Source of the DNA: Rhizosaccharibacter radicis
Lineage (GTDB): Bacteria > Pseudomonadota > Alphaproteobacteria > Acetobacterales > Acetobacteraceae
Length of the DNA stretch: 64,000 nt
Assembly: GCA_024508355.1 (NCBI GenBank)
Contig: JAMZEJ010000005.1
Location: 186,001 to 250,000 of the forward strand
Direction: 5' to 3'
The notes under the pieces are model-generated. The model saw only the letters and a list, made by a program, of their open reading frames with translations, ran no database searches and was not told the DNA's origin. A program made the translations under genes and the position numbers. Positions 38,056 through 50,907 of this stretch are shown here, in pieces (within the stretch, counting starts at the first letter, position 1; each line of letters starts with the position of its first letter).

Positions 38056-39285
38056 TCATTCGATGCCGGGCGGCCCCAGGACCAGGCCCAGCTCCTCCAC
38101 CGCACCGCCGGCCGCATCGGGCGCGTCCACCTCCCGCAGCCGCCGGGCCACCACCCGGGTGCGGCGCCGCGCCTCCTCGATCGAGGACGACATCGCCTGC
38201 GCGTTGCGCCCCAGCTTCTCCAGCACCCCGTCCATCTTCACCATCTCCTGCCGGGTCGCGCCCAGCAGCTGGCTGATCAGGTCGGTCTTTTCTTCCAGCG
38301 CCAGGGTGACGTACCCCAGATGCACCGTGCGCAGCAGCGCCGGCATCAGGCTCGGCCCCATCACCAGCACCCGGTGGACCCGCCCCAGCTCGTCGATCAG
38401 ACCCGGGATGCGGGCCACCTCCGCGTAGAGCCCGTCCGTCGGCAGGTAGAGCACCGCGAACTCCACCGTCACCGGCGGCAGGATGTATTTGCCCGCGATC
38501 TTGCGCGCCTCGAGGCGCACCACCGCTTCCAGCGCCCGGCGTGCCGTCCGCTCCGCGTCGGCATCCACGGCCTCGACCGCCGCCAGCAGACGTTCGTAGC
38601 TTTCGGTCGGGAACTTGGAGTCGATCGCCAGCAGGGGCGGCCGGGCGCCGCGCACCGGCATCCGCACCGCGAACTCCACCACCTCCCCGCTCGCCTCGTT
38701 CAGCTTCCGGTTGTGCTCGTACGATCCGGCCGGCAGCACGTCGTCCAGGATGGTCCTGAGCTGCGCCTCGCCCCATCCGCCCCGCGTCTTCACGTTGGAG
38801 AACAGCCGCTTCAGGTCGCCGATCTGCGCGGTCATGGTGGACACCTCGCCCATCGCCTTCTGCACGGCGGCGAACTGTTCCAGGACCCGCTGGAAGCTGG
38901 TCTGCATCTGCTTCTCCACCGCGGCGTGCAGCTGCTCGTTCACGCTGCGCTGGATCGCGCCCAACCGATCCGCGTTGTGCGCGGCCATCTCCCGCAGCCC
39001 GTTGGCCAACGCCAGCCGCGCCTCCCCCTGCTCGCGCTGCAGCACGGCGGCCATCTGCCCTAGCCGGTCGGACACCTCCACCCGCCCCTGCGCCAGCCGG
39101 TCGGCCAGCACCCGCTCCACCTCGGCCAGCTGCGCCCGCATCTGCGCCCGGTCGCTCCGCCGTTCCCGGTCGCGCTCGTCGTCACGCGAGCCACCCAGGG
39201 CCAGCATCCGGAACGACAACAACGAACAAACGGCGGCCACCACCGCGGCGATGGCGGCCAACAGGACAAGCAGATCGGAACCCAT
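38056..39285 (-). CDS. rmuC: DNA recombination protein RmuC
   Basis: A 409-residue protein with an N-terminal membrane anchor (about 5-25), a long Arg/Glu/Ala-rich coiled coil (about 30-150) and the RmuC nuclease-like domain (about 165-360). That domain has TRGGWGEAQLRTILDDVLP, LAIDSKFPTESYERLL and VEFAVLYLPTDGLYAEV. RmuC limits inversions at short inverted repeats in E. coli; the mechanism is inferred from restriction-fold similarity. It lies in the same direction as the efflux operon but with the operator-containing gap between, so it is probably separate. Confidence 0.93.
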   Translation of the reverse strand: MGSDLLVLLAAIAAVVAAVCSLLSFRMLALGGSRDDERDRERRSDRAQMRAQLAEVERVLADRLAQGRVEVSDRLGQMAAVLQREQGEARLALANGLREMAAHNADRLGAIQRSVNEQLHAAVEKQMQTSFQRVLEQFAAVQKAMGEVSTMTAQIGDLKRLFSNVKTRGGWGEAQLRTILDDVLPAGSYEHNRKLNEASGEVVEFAVRMPVRGARPPLLAIDSKFPTESYERLLAAVEAVDADAERTARRALEAVVRLEARKIAGKYILPPVTVEFAVLYLPTDGLYAEVARIPGLIDELGRVHRVLVMGPSLMPALLRTVHLGYVTLALEEKTDLISQLLGATRQEMVKMDGVLEKLGRNAQAMSSSIEEARRRTRVVARRLREVDAPDAAGGAVEELGLVLGPPGIE

Positions 39286-39450
39286 CGAACGAAGCTAGAA
39301 CATCCTCCGGCGGCCACCAATCGCCACCCGCGCCGCGCTCGCCCGGGCCGCCGGCCATCGGGCCGCGCCGACCCGGGACAAGCGGAACATCACGGGGTGC
39401 CCGGTCGGATTTCCCGCGACAAGCGCCCGGTGCCCCGGCATCGTCGTGCC

Positions 39451-40596
39451 ATGGGCTTCTTCGCGCATCGATCCCATCCCTCCCCGCACGCTTCCACCGG
39501 CGCGATCGCCACGGCCGCGCTCGCCGCGATGGTCGCGGTGGGCGCGAACGGTTTTCCCGGTCCCGCCCGCGCGTCGGCAGCGCCTCCGCCCGGCCCGGTG
39601 GCCGCCTCTCTGGTCGAGAAGATCCCCCTCAGCCAGCATCCGGTGTCCACGATCGCCCCGGCGCGGATGAGCCTTCCCGGCGGCGCCCTGTTGCCGCTCT
39701 ATCTGTCGGGCGACTGGGATCATCCCCGTCCTGACATCGTGCGCGCGGTGATCAGCATCCACGGCCTGTTCCGCGACGCGGACAATTATCACCGCACCGC
39801 CGAGCACGCCCTCGCCGCGGCGGGGGCCGCCGGCACCGGCACCCTGCTGGTCACGCCGCAGTTCCTGGACGACGTCGATCTCGACCGGCGCGATGCCGCT
39901 CGCAACCCGAGCGCGCCCCTGCTCCGGTGGCACGACCAGAGTTGGATCGACGGCGAGCCCGCCTCCGGCCCCGCGCCGCTCAGCGCCTTCGACGTGATCG
40001 ACGCCATGCTGGCGAGACTGTCCGACCCCCGCCTGTTCCCGGCCCTGAAACGGATCGTGCTGGTGGGACATTCCGCCGGAGGCCAGTTCGTCCAGCGCTA
40101 CGCCCTGCTCGGCAAGGGGATCGACCGGCTCGCGTCGCACGGCATCGCCATGCGCTTCCTGGTCGCCAACCCCTCCTCCTATGCCTGGCTGGACCGCAGC
40201 CGTCCGGTGCCCCCATCCCCCGCCTGCGCCACCACGGACCGATGGAAATACGGGCTCGACAGCCTGCCGCCCTACGGGGCCGGCCGCTCGCGCGAGGCGA
40301 TCGTGCGCAGCTACGCCCGGCGCGACATCACCTACCTGCTGGGCGCGCGGGACATCAACCCGAACCAAACCCTGCTGGACCGCAGCTGTGCCGCGGAAGC
40401 CCAGGGCCCGTCCCGCTTCGCCCGGGGCCACAACTTCTTCGCGGCCTTCGGCGCCCGGCTCGCCGCCGGCCATCAGAGCCTGCACGACATCCCGGGCGTC
40501 GGGCACAACGGCGACCGCATGACCGTCAATGGCTGCGCCCTGCGCGCCGTCTACGATACCGGCGACTGCCCGGCAGCCGCGTCCGGGGGCGGCTGA
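39451..40596 (+). CDS. Secreted alpha/beta-hydrolase-like protein
   Basis: A 381-residue protein with a Sec signal (residues 1-42, likely cut after ARA). IVLVGHSAGGQFVQRYALL carries the GxSxG nucleophile, Ser208; VISIHGLFRDADNYHRTAE supplies the oxyanion-side HG motif, and IPGVGHNGDRM near the C-terminus may hold the catalytic His. Substrate unknown; esterase or lipase-like activity is inference. I start at ATG 39451 because it opens the signal peptide; a GTG at 39397 is in frame. It diverges from rmuC. Confidence 0.72.
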   Translation: MGFFAHRSHPSPHASTGAIATAALAAMVAVGANGFPGPARASAAPPPGPVAASLVEKIPLSQHPVSTIAPARMSLPGGALLPLYLSGDWDHPRPDIVRAVISIHGLFRDADNYHRTAEHALAAAGAAGTGTLLVTPQFLDDVDLDRRDAARNPSAPLLRWHDQSWIDGEPASGPAPLSAFDVIDAMLARLSDPRLFPALKRIVLVGHSAGGQFVQRYALLGKGIDRLASHGIAMRFLVANPSSYAWLDRSRPVPPSPACATTDRWKYGLDSLPPYGAGRSREAIVRSYARRDITYLLGARDINPNQTLLDRSCAAEAQGPSRFARGHNFFAAFGARLAAGHQSLHDIPGVGHNGDRMTVNGCALRAVYDTGDCPAAASGGG

Positions 40597-40953
40597 CCAT
40601 GGGATCGCGCGTCATCGCCCCGGGAGATCGTGTCGCGGCCTCCTGAGGGGGCTCGGCTCCACCACAGCAGGACCGCCGCGCTGGAAGAGCCGTTCGGGTT
40701 AGAGAACTGGCCGGCCATCGTCGCCGATCGGACCGCCCGGGCCGACATCATGCCGGATCGCGTACATCGCGAGCCCAGGGCATCCAGCGCCGCCGGAGCG
40801 CACTTCGAACAGGTGAACCCCAGGCTTGATGTGGATCGTCCCTCCGGACCAGCGGAACCTCCAGCACCGCGCCCCGCGCGACATCCCGCGCCGCCCTTCA
40901 CGAAGTTCCGCCTCCGACGCACCCGAGCCGAGAGGCCGGAGGCGTTCCCGGAC
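40597..40953. other. Gene-free stretch, nothing assignable
   Basis: Between the hydrolase stop and the lipoprotein stop lie 357 bases with no convincing gene, terminator or promoter. A 61-codon minus-strand frame (40699-40884) has a few plausible residues (HIKPGVHLFEVRSGG) but also high Gly/Arg content and no ribosome-binding site. It could be a relic. Confidence 0.4.
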
Positions 40954-41565
40954 TCAGACGCCGCTGCCGCAGCCGCTCCGGTCGCCCCCGCCGGCCGGCT
41001 CCCAGATCAACGGCAAGCCGACCGATCGCGCCAGGGCCGCGTCCCCGGTGCAGAACCGCTCCCGCGTCAGCCGCTCGCCCACCGGCAGGAACCGGCCGCC
41101 ATCCTCGCCCACCGCCAGGCGGTAGATGGAGATGCGCATGCTGTCCGCCTGCCCCGGCAGCACCCCGGGGTCCGCCGGACGGGCCACGAACAGGAAGGTG
41201 GCAGGCATGCCGGACAGCTTGCCGCGCGCGAAGCGCACGGTTCGGTCGCGGGTGTCCAGGCTCGCCGCCCGGCCTTCCGGATCCAGCACCGGCACCACGT
41301 CCCATCCCCGGTCCGGCACCGTACGCGGCAGCATGGTCACCACCAGATGGCGGGCCCCGTCGGCCGGCTGACCCAGCGCCCCATCCTGCCGCCCGACCAC
41401 CACCAGCGCCTGCCGCCCGTCGGGCGCGAACCGCTGAAGATCGTTCACGCCCTCATGCACCGGGATCGGATCGAGGTTGCTGATGCGACCCTCCCCCCGC
41501 GCCGCACAGCCGCTGGCCAGCACGAACAGAAGCAGCAGAAAGCGTTTCGCGGTCGAGCGTGTCAC
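40954..41565 (-). CDS. Putative lipoprotein of unknown function
   Basis: From GTG 41565 the protein is 203 residues. The first 19 residues form a compact lipoprotein signal (AKRFLLLLFVLASGC) with the lipobox Cys at 20. The mature part contains DLQRFAPDGRQALVVVGRQD and GKLSGMPATFLFVARPADP, suggestive of a beta-rich fold. I do not recognise the family. A TTG at 41598 would lengthen the N-terminus by 11 residues, but its SD-like GGGGAAGG abuts the start codon, so the start is uncertain. It lies 86 bp downstream of the second RND operon in the same direction. Confidence 0.6.
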   Translation of the reverse strand: MTRSTAKRFLLLLFVLASGCAARGEGRISNLDPIPVHEGVNDLQRFAPDGRQALVVVGRQDGALGQPADGARHLVVTMLPRTVPDRGWDVVPVLDPEGRAASLDTRDRTVRFARGKLSGMPATFLFVARPADPGVLPGQADSMRISIYRLAVGEDGGRFLPVGERLTRERFCTGDAALARSVGLPLIWEPAGGGDRSGCGSGV

Positions 41566-41651
41566 CGGCACCTGCGGACGATGGAAAGGAAGCGGCAACC
41601 TTCCCCCAGAAGCGCGGCCGCGTCGAGATCGGGGGCTGGCACCTCCCCGTC

Positions 41652-43328
41652 CTACCCCCGTCCGCCCGCCGGCGGGGCGACGCCATCCGAGGTGGTGGAC
41701 TGCGGCGGGAGCACCGAAGGCGGCTGCGACTGCTCAAACCAGCCGCCGCCGAGCGCCTTGTACAGCGTCACTAGGTTGGCGAGCCGCGCCTGCTTGGCGT
41801 TCACCAGCGATTGCTGCGCCGAGTAAAGCGAGCGCTGGCTGTCCAGCACGGTGAGATAGGTGTCCACCCCCGCCTCGAAACGCATGCGCGACAGCCGGTA
41901 GGCATCGGCCGCCGCCGCGGTCACCTGCAACTGGTCGGCCAGCTCGTCGTCGCGCGTTTGCAGTCCCGCGAGCGAGTCGTTAGTTTCCCGGAACGCGGTC
42001 TGGATCGCCTGCTGGTATTTCGCGATCTGGATGTTCTTCTGCAGGTGCGCCAGATCGAGATTGGCCACGTTGGCGCCGGCCGCGAAGATCGGCAGCGTGA
42101 TGCGCGGCTGGAAGGTCCAGGTGCGGCTGTCGTTGCGGAACAGGTTCTTGAGCCCGGTGCCCGCCGTGCCGTAGCCGCCGGTCAGGGTGATCTGCGGAAA
42201 GAACGCCGCCCGTGCCGCGCCGATATTCGCGTTGGCGGCATACAGCTCGTGCTCGGCCGACAGCACGTCCGGCCGCCGAGCCAGGATGATCGACGGCAAC
42301 TCGGCCGGCAGCGTCGCCACCAGATCCTGCCCATCGATGCCGCGCGACGGCGGCAGCACGTCCGGCATCGGCGCGCCCAGCAACAGCACCAGCGCGTTCT
42401 CGTCCTGCGCCACCTGCCGCTGATACTGGGCGAGGTTCGCCTTCGCGGTATCCACCTGCGTTTCCGCCTGCCGCACCGCCAGCAACGTGTTGGTGCCCCG
42501 GTCCAGCATCAACCGGGTCAGCCGCAGCGTGTCCTGCTGCGCGGCCAGGGTCTGGCGGGTGATGTCGAGCAGCCGCCGGTCGGCCAGCAGGGTGAAATAA
42601 TCCCCCGCCACCTGCGACACGAGGGTGATCTGCGATGCGCGCCTGGTCTCGACCTGCGCCAGATACTCCTCGAACGCCTGGTGGGTCTCGGAACGAATAC
42701 GTCCGAACAGGTCCAGCTCGTAGGAAGTGACCCCGAGGCCCAGCTGGTAGTAGCGGAACGTGCTGCCCGTGCTGCCGACGGTGCTGGCGGCGGAGCCGAT
42801 GGAGCCGCCGGAATTGCCGTTCGCCGTGCCGACGGCGGTGGCGGAGCCCGTGCCGGTTCCGGTTCCGGTGGCGCCAAGCAGGTTCGCAGAACTCGCCGAC
42901 GCCGCCGAAAGGGCGCGCGGATATTGCTGGATCTGGCCGCCGCCAGAAAGATCGAGCTTCGGGATCAGGTCGGCCCGTTGCACCCGATAGGACGCTTCCT
43001 GCGCATCGACGTTCAGCACCGCCTGGCGCAGGTCCAGATTGTGACGGATCGCGTACTCGATCAGCGCCTGGAGCTGCGGATCGCGGAAGAACTCCCGCCA
43101 GCCGATCCGGTCGGCGTCGCCGAATGCGGTGGTGGCGGCGACCGGCGTGTGCCCGCGCCCGTAGGCGGGGCCGGACGCCCAGCGCGGCGACATGAGAGGC
43201 TCGGGCCGCTTCTCGTCAGGCATCAGGGTGCAGCCGGCGAGCGCGGCACTTCCCGCCAGCAACGTGGCACCGGCCAGGACACGACGCCGGAGCAACCGAC
43301 GGACCGCCATGGGAACGGCTCTCATCAC
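41652..43328 (-). CDS. RND efflux outer-membrane lipoprotein (NodT/OprM family)
   Basis: A 558-residue outer-membrane factor. The lipobox Cys is residue 33 (AALAGC). Two OEP domains are visible, with [20 protein letters not shown] and [20 protein letters not shown]. Residues 141-191 are a Ser/Gly/Thr/Ala-rich low-complexity insertion in the first domain, making it longer than OprM (about 485). The start overlaps the permease stop by 4 bp (ATGA). It is the last gene of the second RND operon. Confidence 0.93.
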   Translation of the reverse strand: MMRAVPMAVRRLLRRRVLAGATLLAGSAALAGCTLMPDEKRPEPLMSPRWASGPAYGRGHTPVAATTAFGDADRIGWREFFRDPQLQALIEYAIRHNLDLRQAVLNVDAQEASYRVQRADLIPKLDLSGGGQIQQYPRALSAASASSANLLGATGTGTGTGSATAVGTANGNSGGSIGSAASTVGSTGSTFRYYQLGLGVTSYELDLFGRIRSETHQAFEEYLAQVETRRASQITLVSQVAGDYFTLLADRRLLDITRQTLAAQQDTLRLTRLMLDRGTNTLLAVRQAETQVDTAKANLAQYQRQVAQDENALVLLLGAPMPDVLPPSRGIDGQDLVATLPAELPSIILARRPDVLSAEHELYAANANIGAARAAFFPQITLTGGYGTAGTGLKNLFRNDSRTWTFQPRITLPIFAAGANVANLDLAHLQKNIQIAKYQQAIQTAFRETNDSLAGLQTRDDELADQLQVTAAAADAYRLSRMRFEAGVDTYLTVLDSQRSLYSAQQSLVNAKQARLANLVTLYKALGGGWFEQSQPPSVLPPQSTTSDGVAPPAGGRG

Positions 43329-46300
43329 GCCTCCTCCGGCCGCTCGGAAAGGCGTTTGACCCGGAACAGGCCGAGCACCACCACGAAGAACAAGGGCACG
43401 AAGAAGATCGCCAGGACGGTGGCGCTCAGCATGCCGCCCACCACGCCGGTGCCGATGGCGTTCTGGCTGCCCGAACCGGCGCCGGTGGAGATCGCCAGCG
43501 GCAGCACGCCGAGGATGAAGGCGATGGACGTCATCAGGATCGGACGCAGCCGCGCATGCGCCGCCTTGAGCGCCGCATCCAGCAGGCTGTCGCCGTTCTC
43601 GAAGTTCTCCTTGGCGAACTCCACGATCAGGATGGCGTTCTTGGCCGACAGCCCGATGGTCACCAGCAGGCCGACCTGGAAATAGACGTCGTTGGCGAGC
43701 CCCCGGAAGAACGTCGCCAGCACCGCACCCACGACGCCGAGCGGGACCACCAGCAGCACCGACACCGGGATCGCCCAGCTCTCATAGAGCGCTGCCAGCG
43801 ACAGGAACACCACGATCAAGGACAGCACGTAGAGCGCCGTGGTCTGGGAGCCCGCCTTGACCTCTTCATAGGACAAGCCGGTCCAGTCATAGGCGAAGCC
43901 CGGCGGCAGCTGCTTGAACAGCTTCTCCATCTCGGCGATCGCCGTGCCCGTGCTCTGGCCTGGCGCCGGCGCTCCCAAAATCTCCGCCGACGGCGACCCG
44001 TTGTAGCGCTCGAGCTTCGGCGCGCCGTAGCTCCAATGGCCGCCCCCGAAGGCGTTGAACGGCACCATCGTGTTCGAGCTGTTGCGGACATACCATTTGT
44101 CGAAATCGCCCGGCAGCATCCGGTCGTCGATGCGGCCCTGGAGATACACGCGCTTCACCCGCCCGAGGCTCAGGAAGTCGTTGACATAGGACGAGCCCCA
44201 CGCGCCGCCGACCATGGTGTTGATGTCCGCGATCGAGATGCCGAGCGCGCTCGCCTTCTCCCAGTCGATGTCGAGCGTGTATTGCGGCTCGTCCGGCAGC
44301 CCGTTGGAGCGCACCAGGAACAGCTTCGGATCCTTCGCCGCGAGCGCGATCAGCTTGTTGCGTGCCGCCGTCAGGGCCTCATGGCCCTGGTTGGTACGGT
44401 CCAGCAGCTCGAAATCGAAGCCCGTGGCGTTGCCGAGCTCCAGCACCGCCGGCGGCGCGAACGCGAAGATCATCGCGTCCTTGTAGCTGGCGAAATGCAT
44501 CGACACCCGTCCCGCCACGGCCGACACGCTGTTGTGCCCGCTGCCGCGCTTGCTCCAGTCCTTCAGGCTGATGAACACGAGGCCGGCGTTCTGGCCGCGG
44601 CCGTTGAAGCCGTAGCCGTTCACGGTGAACACGCCTTCCACCGCGTCCTTCTCGTCGGCGAGAAGGTAGTCGCGCACCGCATCCAGCGCGCGTTGGGTGC
44701 GATTGGCGGTGGCACCGGGGGGCGTCGTCACCTGCACGAACATCACGCCCTGATCCTCGTCCGGCAGGAAGCCGCCGGGGATGCGCAGGAACAGCAGCGC
44801 CATCACCACGCAGATCCCGGCGAACACCAGCAAGGACAGCCAGCGGAAGCGGACCATGCGCCGCACCCCGCCCACGAACCCGTCATTGGCGCGATCGAAC
44901 GTGCGGTTGAACCAGCCGAAGAAGCCCCGCTTGCCCCGGTGCTCGTTCGGACGCTTGAGCAGCGTGGCGCAGAGCGACGGCGTGAAGATCAGCGCGGTGA
45001 GCACCGACAACAGCATCGCCGACACGATGGTGATGGAGAACTGACGGTAGATCACGCCGGTGGAGCCGGGAAAGAACGCCATGGGCAGCAGCACGGCGCT
45101 CAGCACCATGGCGATGCCCACCAGCGCACCGGTGATCTGCTCCATCGACTTGCGCGTCGCGGCCTTGGGTCCGAGCCCCTCCTCCTCCATCACACGCTCG
45201 ACGTTCTCCACCACCACGATCGCGTCGTCCACGAGCAGGCCGATCGCCAGCACCATGCCGAACATCGACAGGGTGTTGATCGAGTATCCCACCGCCGCCA
45301 GCACGATGAAGGTGCCCGACAGCACCACCGGCACCGCGATCGTCGGGATCAGGGTCGCCCGGAAGTTCTGCAGGAACAGGAACATCACCAGGAACACCAG
45401 CACGATCGCCTCGAGCAGCGTTTCCACCACGTCATGGATCGACAGCTTCACGAACGGCGTCGTGTCGTACGGGTAGACAACGTCCAGCCCGGGCGGAAAG
45501 GTCTGGCGCAGGCCGTCGATGGTGCTCCGCACCGCCGCTTCGGTATCGAGCGCATTCGCCCCACTGGCGAGCTTGATCGCAAGACCGGCCGCCGGATGAC
45601 CGTTATACTGCGTGGTGAGGCTGTACTGCTCGGCGCCGAACTCCACCGTGGCCACGTCCCGCAGCAGCACACGGGCGCCGCTCTGCTGCACCTTCAGGAG
45701 GATCTTCTCGAACTCCTCCGGATGCTGGAGGTAGGTCGGGCCGATCACGGTGGCGTCCAGCTCCTGCCCCTTGCGCTGCGGCAGCGCGCCGATCTCGCCT
45801 GCGGCCACCTGCACGTTCTGCGCCTGGATCGCGCTGGACACGTCGCCCACCGTGAGACCGAAATTCACCAGCTTCGCCGGATCGAGCCAGATCCGCATCG
45901 CGTATTCGGAGCCGAACAGCTGGTAGTCGCCGACGCCGTTGGTGCGGCTGATCGGATCCTGGATGTTGGAGGCGACGTAGTTCGCCAGGTCGAAGCTGTT
46001 CATGCTCCCGTCGGTGGACACGAAACCCGCCACCATCAGGAAGTTCTTGGTGGCCTTCGCGACGCGGATGCCCTGCTGCTGCACCGCCTGCGGCAGGCGC
46101 GGCTGCGCCAGCTGCAGCTTGTTCTGCACCTGCACCTGCGAGATGTCGGGATCGGTGCCCTGCGCGAAGCTCAGCGTGATGGTGATGGAGCCGTCCTTGT
46201 CGGACTCCGACGAGAAATACAGCAGGTGGTCGAGGCCCGAGAGCTGCTGCTCGATCACCTGCACGACCGTGCTCTGCACCGTTTCCGCCGAGGCGCCCGG

Positions 46301-46447
46301 ATAGGTGACGGAGATCGACACTGCCGGCGGCGCGATGCTCGGATATTGCGCGATCGGCAGCGACCGGATGCTGAGCACGCCGCCCAGCATCATCACGATG
46401 GCGATCACCCACGCGAAGATGGGTCGATCGATGAAGAACCTCACCAT
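43325..46447 (-). CDS. AcrB/MexB-type (HAE-1) RND multidrug efflux permease
   Basis: A 1040-residue proton-driven exporter matching the AcrB length. [20 protein letters not shown] begins it. TM4 contains the proton-relay aspartates in [18 protein letters not shown], and TM10 the partner lysine in [18 protein letters not shown]. Porter motifs such as SPGxSAE-like [19 protein letters not shown] are present. It is flanked by its adaptor (49 bp upstream) and outer-membrane factor (overlap), forming a complete AcrAB-OprM-like operon. Drug range cannot be read from sequence. Confidence 0.95.
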   Translation of the reverse strand: MVRFFIDRPIFAWVIAIVMMLGGVLSIRSLPIAQYPSIAPPAVSISVTYPGASAETVQSTVVQVIEQQLSGLDHLLYFSSESDKDGSITITLSFAQGTDPDISQVQVQNKLQLAQPRLPQAVQQQGIRVAKATKNFLMVAGFVSTDGSMNSFDLANYVASNIQDPISRTNGVGDYQLFGSEYAMRIWLDPAKLVNFGLTVGDVSSAIQAQNVQVAAGEIGALPQRKGQELDATVIGPTYLQHPEEFEKILLKVQQSGARVLLRDVATVEFGAEQYSLTTQYNGHPAAGLAIKLASGANALDTEAAVRSTIDGLRQTFPPGLDVVYPYDTTPFVKLSIHDVVETLLEAIVLVFLVMFLFLQNFRATLIPTIAVPVVLSGTFIVLAAVGYSINTLSMFGMVLAIGLLVDDAIVVVENVERVMEEEGLGPKAATRKSMEQITGALVGIAMVLSAVLLPMAFFPGSTGVIYRQFSITIVSAMLLSVLTALIFTPSLCATLLKRPNEHRGKRGFFGWFNRTFDRANDGFVGGVRRMVRFRWLSLLVFAGICVVMALLFLRIPGGFLPDEDQGVMFVQVTTPPGATANRTQRALDAVRDYLLADEKDAVEGVFTVNGYGFNGRGQNAGLVFISLKDWSKRGSGHNSVSAVAGRVSMHFASYKDAMIFAFAPPAVLELGNATGFDFELLDRTNQGHEALTAARNKLIALAAKDPKLFLVRSNGLPDEPQYTLDIDWEKASALGISIADINTMVGGAWGSSYVNDFLSLGRVKRVYLQGRIDDRMLPGDFDKWYVRNSSNTMVPFNAFGGGHWSYGAPKLERYNGSPSAEILGAPAPGQSTGTAIAEMEKLFKQLPPGFAYDWTGLSYEEVKAGSQTTALYVLSLIVVFLSLAALYESWAIPVSVLLVVPLGVVGAVLATFFRGLANDVYFQVGLLVTIGLSAKNAILIVEFAKENFENGDSLLDAALKAAHARLRPILMTSIAFILGVLPLAISTGAGSGSQNAIGTGVVGGMLSATVLAIFFVPLFFVVVLGLFRVKRLSERPEEA

Positions 46448-46496
46448 GGTCGGGCGTCCTGGGCGATGGGTTGACGGTGCGGGTGGCGCGCGACGG

Positions 46497-47678
46497 TCAG
46501 CCGTCGCCGCCCGCCGATCCCCCAGGCGTCAGTTCGTCGGGCTTCACCTCGCTCGGCCGCACCACCGTTCCCGGATGCGCCTTCATCTGTCCCGCGACGA
46601 TGACCTTGTCGCCGGCCTTCAGGCCGCCGGACACCAGCCAGTCGTTGCCGATCGCCCGGTCGGTCCGGATCGTCCGGCTCTGCACCTTGTTGTCCGGGCC
46701 CACCAGCAACACCGTCGCCTCGCCCTTCGGCGTGTGGCCGACCGCGCGCTGCGGCACCAGGAACGCGCCCGGCTGCACGCCTTCCTCGATCTTCTCGCGC
46801 ACGAACATGCCGGGCAGCAGAAGCCGCTGCGGGTTGGGAAAGATCGCGCGCAGCGTCACCGACCCGGTGGTCTGGTCGACATTCACCTCGGAGAACTGCA
46901 GCTTGCCAGTCTGGTCGAACGGCGTGCCGTCCTCCAGCAGCAGCTTCACCTGCGCCGACCCGTCGCCGGCCGGCTTGATCTGCCCGCTGTTCAACTCGCG
47001 GCGGAAACGCAGCAGCGTCGATACCGGCTGGGTGACGTCCACATAGATCGGATCGAGCTGCGTCACCGTCACCAGCGAGTCCGTCTGGTTCTGCGTCACC
47101 AGCGCGCCTTCGGTGTAGGCGGAACGGCCCGTGCGGCCCGAGATCGGCGACAGCACCTTGGTGTAGGCGAGATTGATCTCGGCCGTTTCCACCTGCGCCC
47201 TGCCGCTCTGCACGTCGGCCTGGCTCTGCTGCAGGGATGCCTGGGCGTTGCTGAGATCCTGCTTGCTCACGGCCTGGGCCTGGGCCAGCGGACCATAGCG
47301 CTTCACGATCAACCCGTTGGACACGACCCCCGCCTGCGCCCTGGCGACGGCGGCCCTGGCGCTATCGAGCGAAGCGCGGAACGGCGCCGGATCGATCTGG
47401 TAGAGCTGCTGGCCTTCCCGGACATCGTCGCCCTCGGTGAACAGCCGGCGCAGGATCACGCCGCCGACCTGCGGCCGCACCTGCGAGATGCGGAAGGCCG
47501 AGGCCCGCCCCGGCAGGTCGGTTTCCAGCGTCACCGCCCGCGGCTGGATGGTCAGGACGCTCACCTCCGGCGGGGGCGGCGCAGCCTGCTGCTGGTTCTT
47601 GTGGTCGTCGCATCCGGCCGTCGCCAGCAGCGCCACGATCGGCAGCAGGGCGATCGACAGGCTTGCCGCCGGCCGCAT
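46497..47678 (-). CDS. AcrA/MexA-type RND periplasmic adaptor lipoprotein
   Basis: A 393-residue membrane fusion protein. From ATG 47678 the signal [20 protein letters not shown] ends at lipobox Cys23. The half-motifs [20 protein letters not shown] and [20 protein letters not shown] flank an alpha-hairpin, followed by beta-barrel segments such as [23 protein letters not shown] 47765 is an in-frame alternative with a purine-rich upstream sequence, but the lipoprotein signal favours 47678. It is the first gene of the operon, divergent from a TetR gene. Confidence 0.92.
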   Translation of the reverse strand: MRPAASLSIALLPIVALLATAGCDDHKNQQQAAPPPPEVSVLTIQPRAVTLETDLPGRASAFRISQVRPQVGGVILRRLFTEGDDVREGQQLYQIDPAPFRASLDSARAAVARAQAGVVSNGLIVKRYGPLAQAQAVSKQDLSNAQASLQQSQADVQSGRAQVETAEINLAYTKVLSPISGRTGRSAYTEGALVTQNQTDSLVTVTQLDPIYVDVTQPVSTLLRFRRELNSGQIKPAGDGSAQVKLLLEDGTPFDQTGKLQFSEVNVDQTTGSVTLRAIFPNPQRLLLPGMFVREKIEEGVQPGAFLVPQRAVGHTPKGEATVLLVGPDNKVQSRTIRTDRAIGNDWLVSGGLKAGDKVIVAGQMKAHPGTVVRPSEVKPDELTPGGSAGGDG

Positions 47679-47824
47679 CCCGCCCGCTCGCACCGCGGAC
47701 GGAACCCGCCGCACCGCCGTCACGCCCGCACCTACCGGTGCCGCAGAGCCTGCGAAACGTCCCATCCATCCCACCCCGCCCGATGGAAGCCGCCTCGCGC
47801 CGCAGAGCACGGGCCGGCCTCCAG

Positions 47825-47840
47825 GAAACCGGCCGGTTTC
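47825..47840. promoter_or_regulatory. Operator-like perfect palindrome in tetR-efflux gap
   Basis: GAAACCGGCCGGTTTC is a 16-bp perfect palindrome between the divergent TetR gene and the second RND operon. It abuts the -10 element of the efflux promoter at 47840-47866, so a bound dimer would block transcription. This is the expected layout for local TetR repression; binding itself is inferred. Confidence 0.6.
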
Positions 47841-47866
47841 TTATGGGCGGTTCCGAACATCGTCAA
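47840..47866 (-). promoter_or_regulatory. Promoter of the second RND operon
   Basis: On the minus strand TTGACG (47866-47861) is followed after 15 bases by CATAAG (47845-47840); shifted -10 readings, ATAAGA at 16 or TAAGAA at 17, also fit. The -10 touches the 16-bp palindrome, giving repressor-promoter overlap. The adaptor starts about 160 bp downstream. Confidence 0.5.
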
Positions 47867-47927
47867 CCATCGCCGTCGGAAGCCGTTTGCTCCCCACGGG
47901 CGCGGGGGCTATGTGGCGCCCGACGAG

Positions 47928-48665
47928 ATGAGGCGCCGGCCTGCGGGCGATGCCGTCGTGGCCGGCGGGGAGACGAGGTTGGACCGCACGAACGCCGCCG
48001 CTTCGGCCCACACTTCGACGACCGCCGCCCGCCGTCCCCGCGCAAGAGCGACGCAGGCGGAGGAACGCCCGCATCTGCTGCTGAACGCCGCCGAGGAGGT
48101 GTTCATGCAGAAGGGCTTCCATCTCACCACGATGGATGCAGTGGCCGAGCGGGCTGGCATGTCGAAGAAGACCATCTACCAGCTGTTCGAAAGCAAGCAG
48201 GATTTGTTCGAGGCGGTGATGCACCGGCACGCGCCGATGTCGGCCGCCTTCGATCCGCCCGCCGACGGGCCCGTCGAGGGCGTGCTGGAAGCCCTGGTGC
48301 TCAGTGTCGCGCTGCCCTGCATGGCGCCGAAGCACGTCAGCCTCACCCAGCTCTTCATCGCCGAATGCCGTGCCAACCAGGACCTGATGCCGATCTTCTA
48401 CCGCATGGAGATGCGGCACGAGACCAACATCCTGGCCCGGTGGCTGAGCGAGCACGCCGCCCGCGCCGGCCTCGACGTCGACGATCCGCAGGACACCGCG
48501 CACATGCTGCTGGCGGGCACCATCGGCGACCTGTTCATCAAGGCGCTCCTGGGCAAGCGCCCGTTCCCGTCCGAGGCCTATATCCGCCGGCGCGCCCGCC
48601 TTGCCGTGCAGACCTTCCTGCACGGCACCGCCCGGCGCCCAACGACCCGGCAGGCCGAGACCTGA
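47928..48665 (+). CDS. TetR/AcrR-family transcriptional regulator
   Basis: A 245-residue regulator, most likely the repressor of the divergent RND operon. The TetR N-terminal domain runs from about residue 45 to 92, with the helix-turn-helix TTMDAVAERAGMSKKTIYQL and the following FESKQDLFEAVM. The C-terminal ligand domain is all-helical (AECRANQDLMPIFYRMEMRH). ATG 47928 lacks a clear ribosome-binding site, whereas TTG 47979 has GGGGAG at good spacing and would give 228 residues; the true start may be there. It is convergent with glgX across 21 bp. Confidence 0.88.
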   Translation: MRRRPAGDAVVAGGETRLDRTNAAASAHTSTTAARRPRARATQAEERPHLLLNAAEEVFMQKGFHLTTMDAVAERAGMSKKTIYQLFESKQDLFEAVMHRHAPMSAAFDPPADGPVEGVLEALVLSVALPCMAPKHVSLTQLFIAECRANQDLMPIFYRMEMRHETNILARWLSEHAARAGLDVDDPQDTAHMLLAGTIGDLFIKALLGKRPFPSEAYIRRRARLAVQTFLHGTARRPTTRQAET

Positions 48666-48686
48666 CGCGCAGGCGGCGGAAGGCCG

Positions 48687-50813
<2,127 letters not shown>

Positions 50814-50907
50814 GTTGCCTTTTCTCCTTCGACCCACGTCGTCCGGACATGGCGGCCGGAATGATTAACCCCTCGCGGCGGGGGAGTTTCCCCAGGCCGG
50901 GGCGCGG

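Noticed and set aside
40699..40884. 61-codon minus-strand frame after the hydrolase gene
   Set aside because: No ribosome-binding site, biased composition and no recognisable motif.
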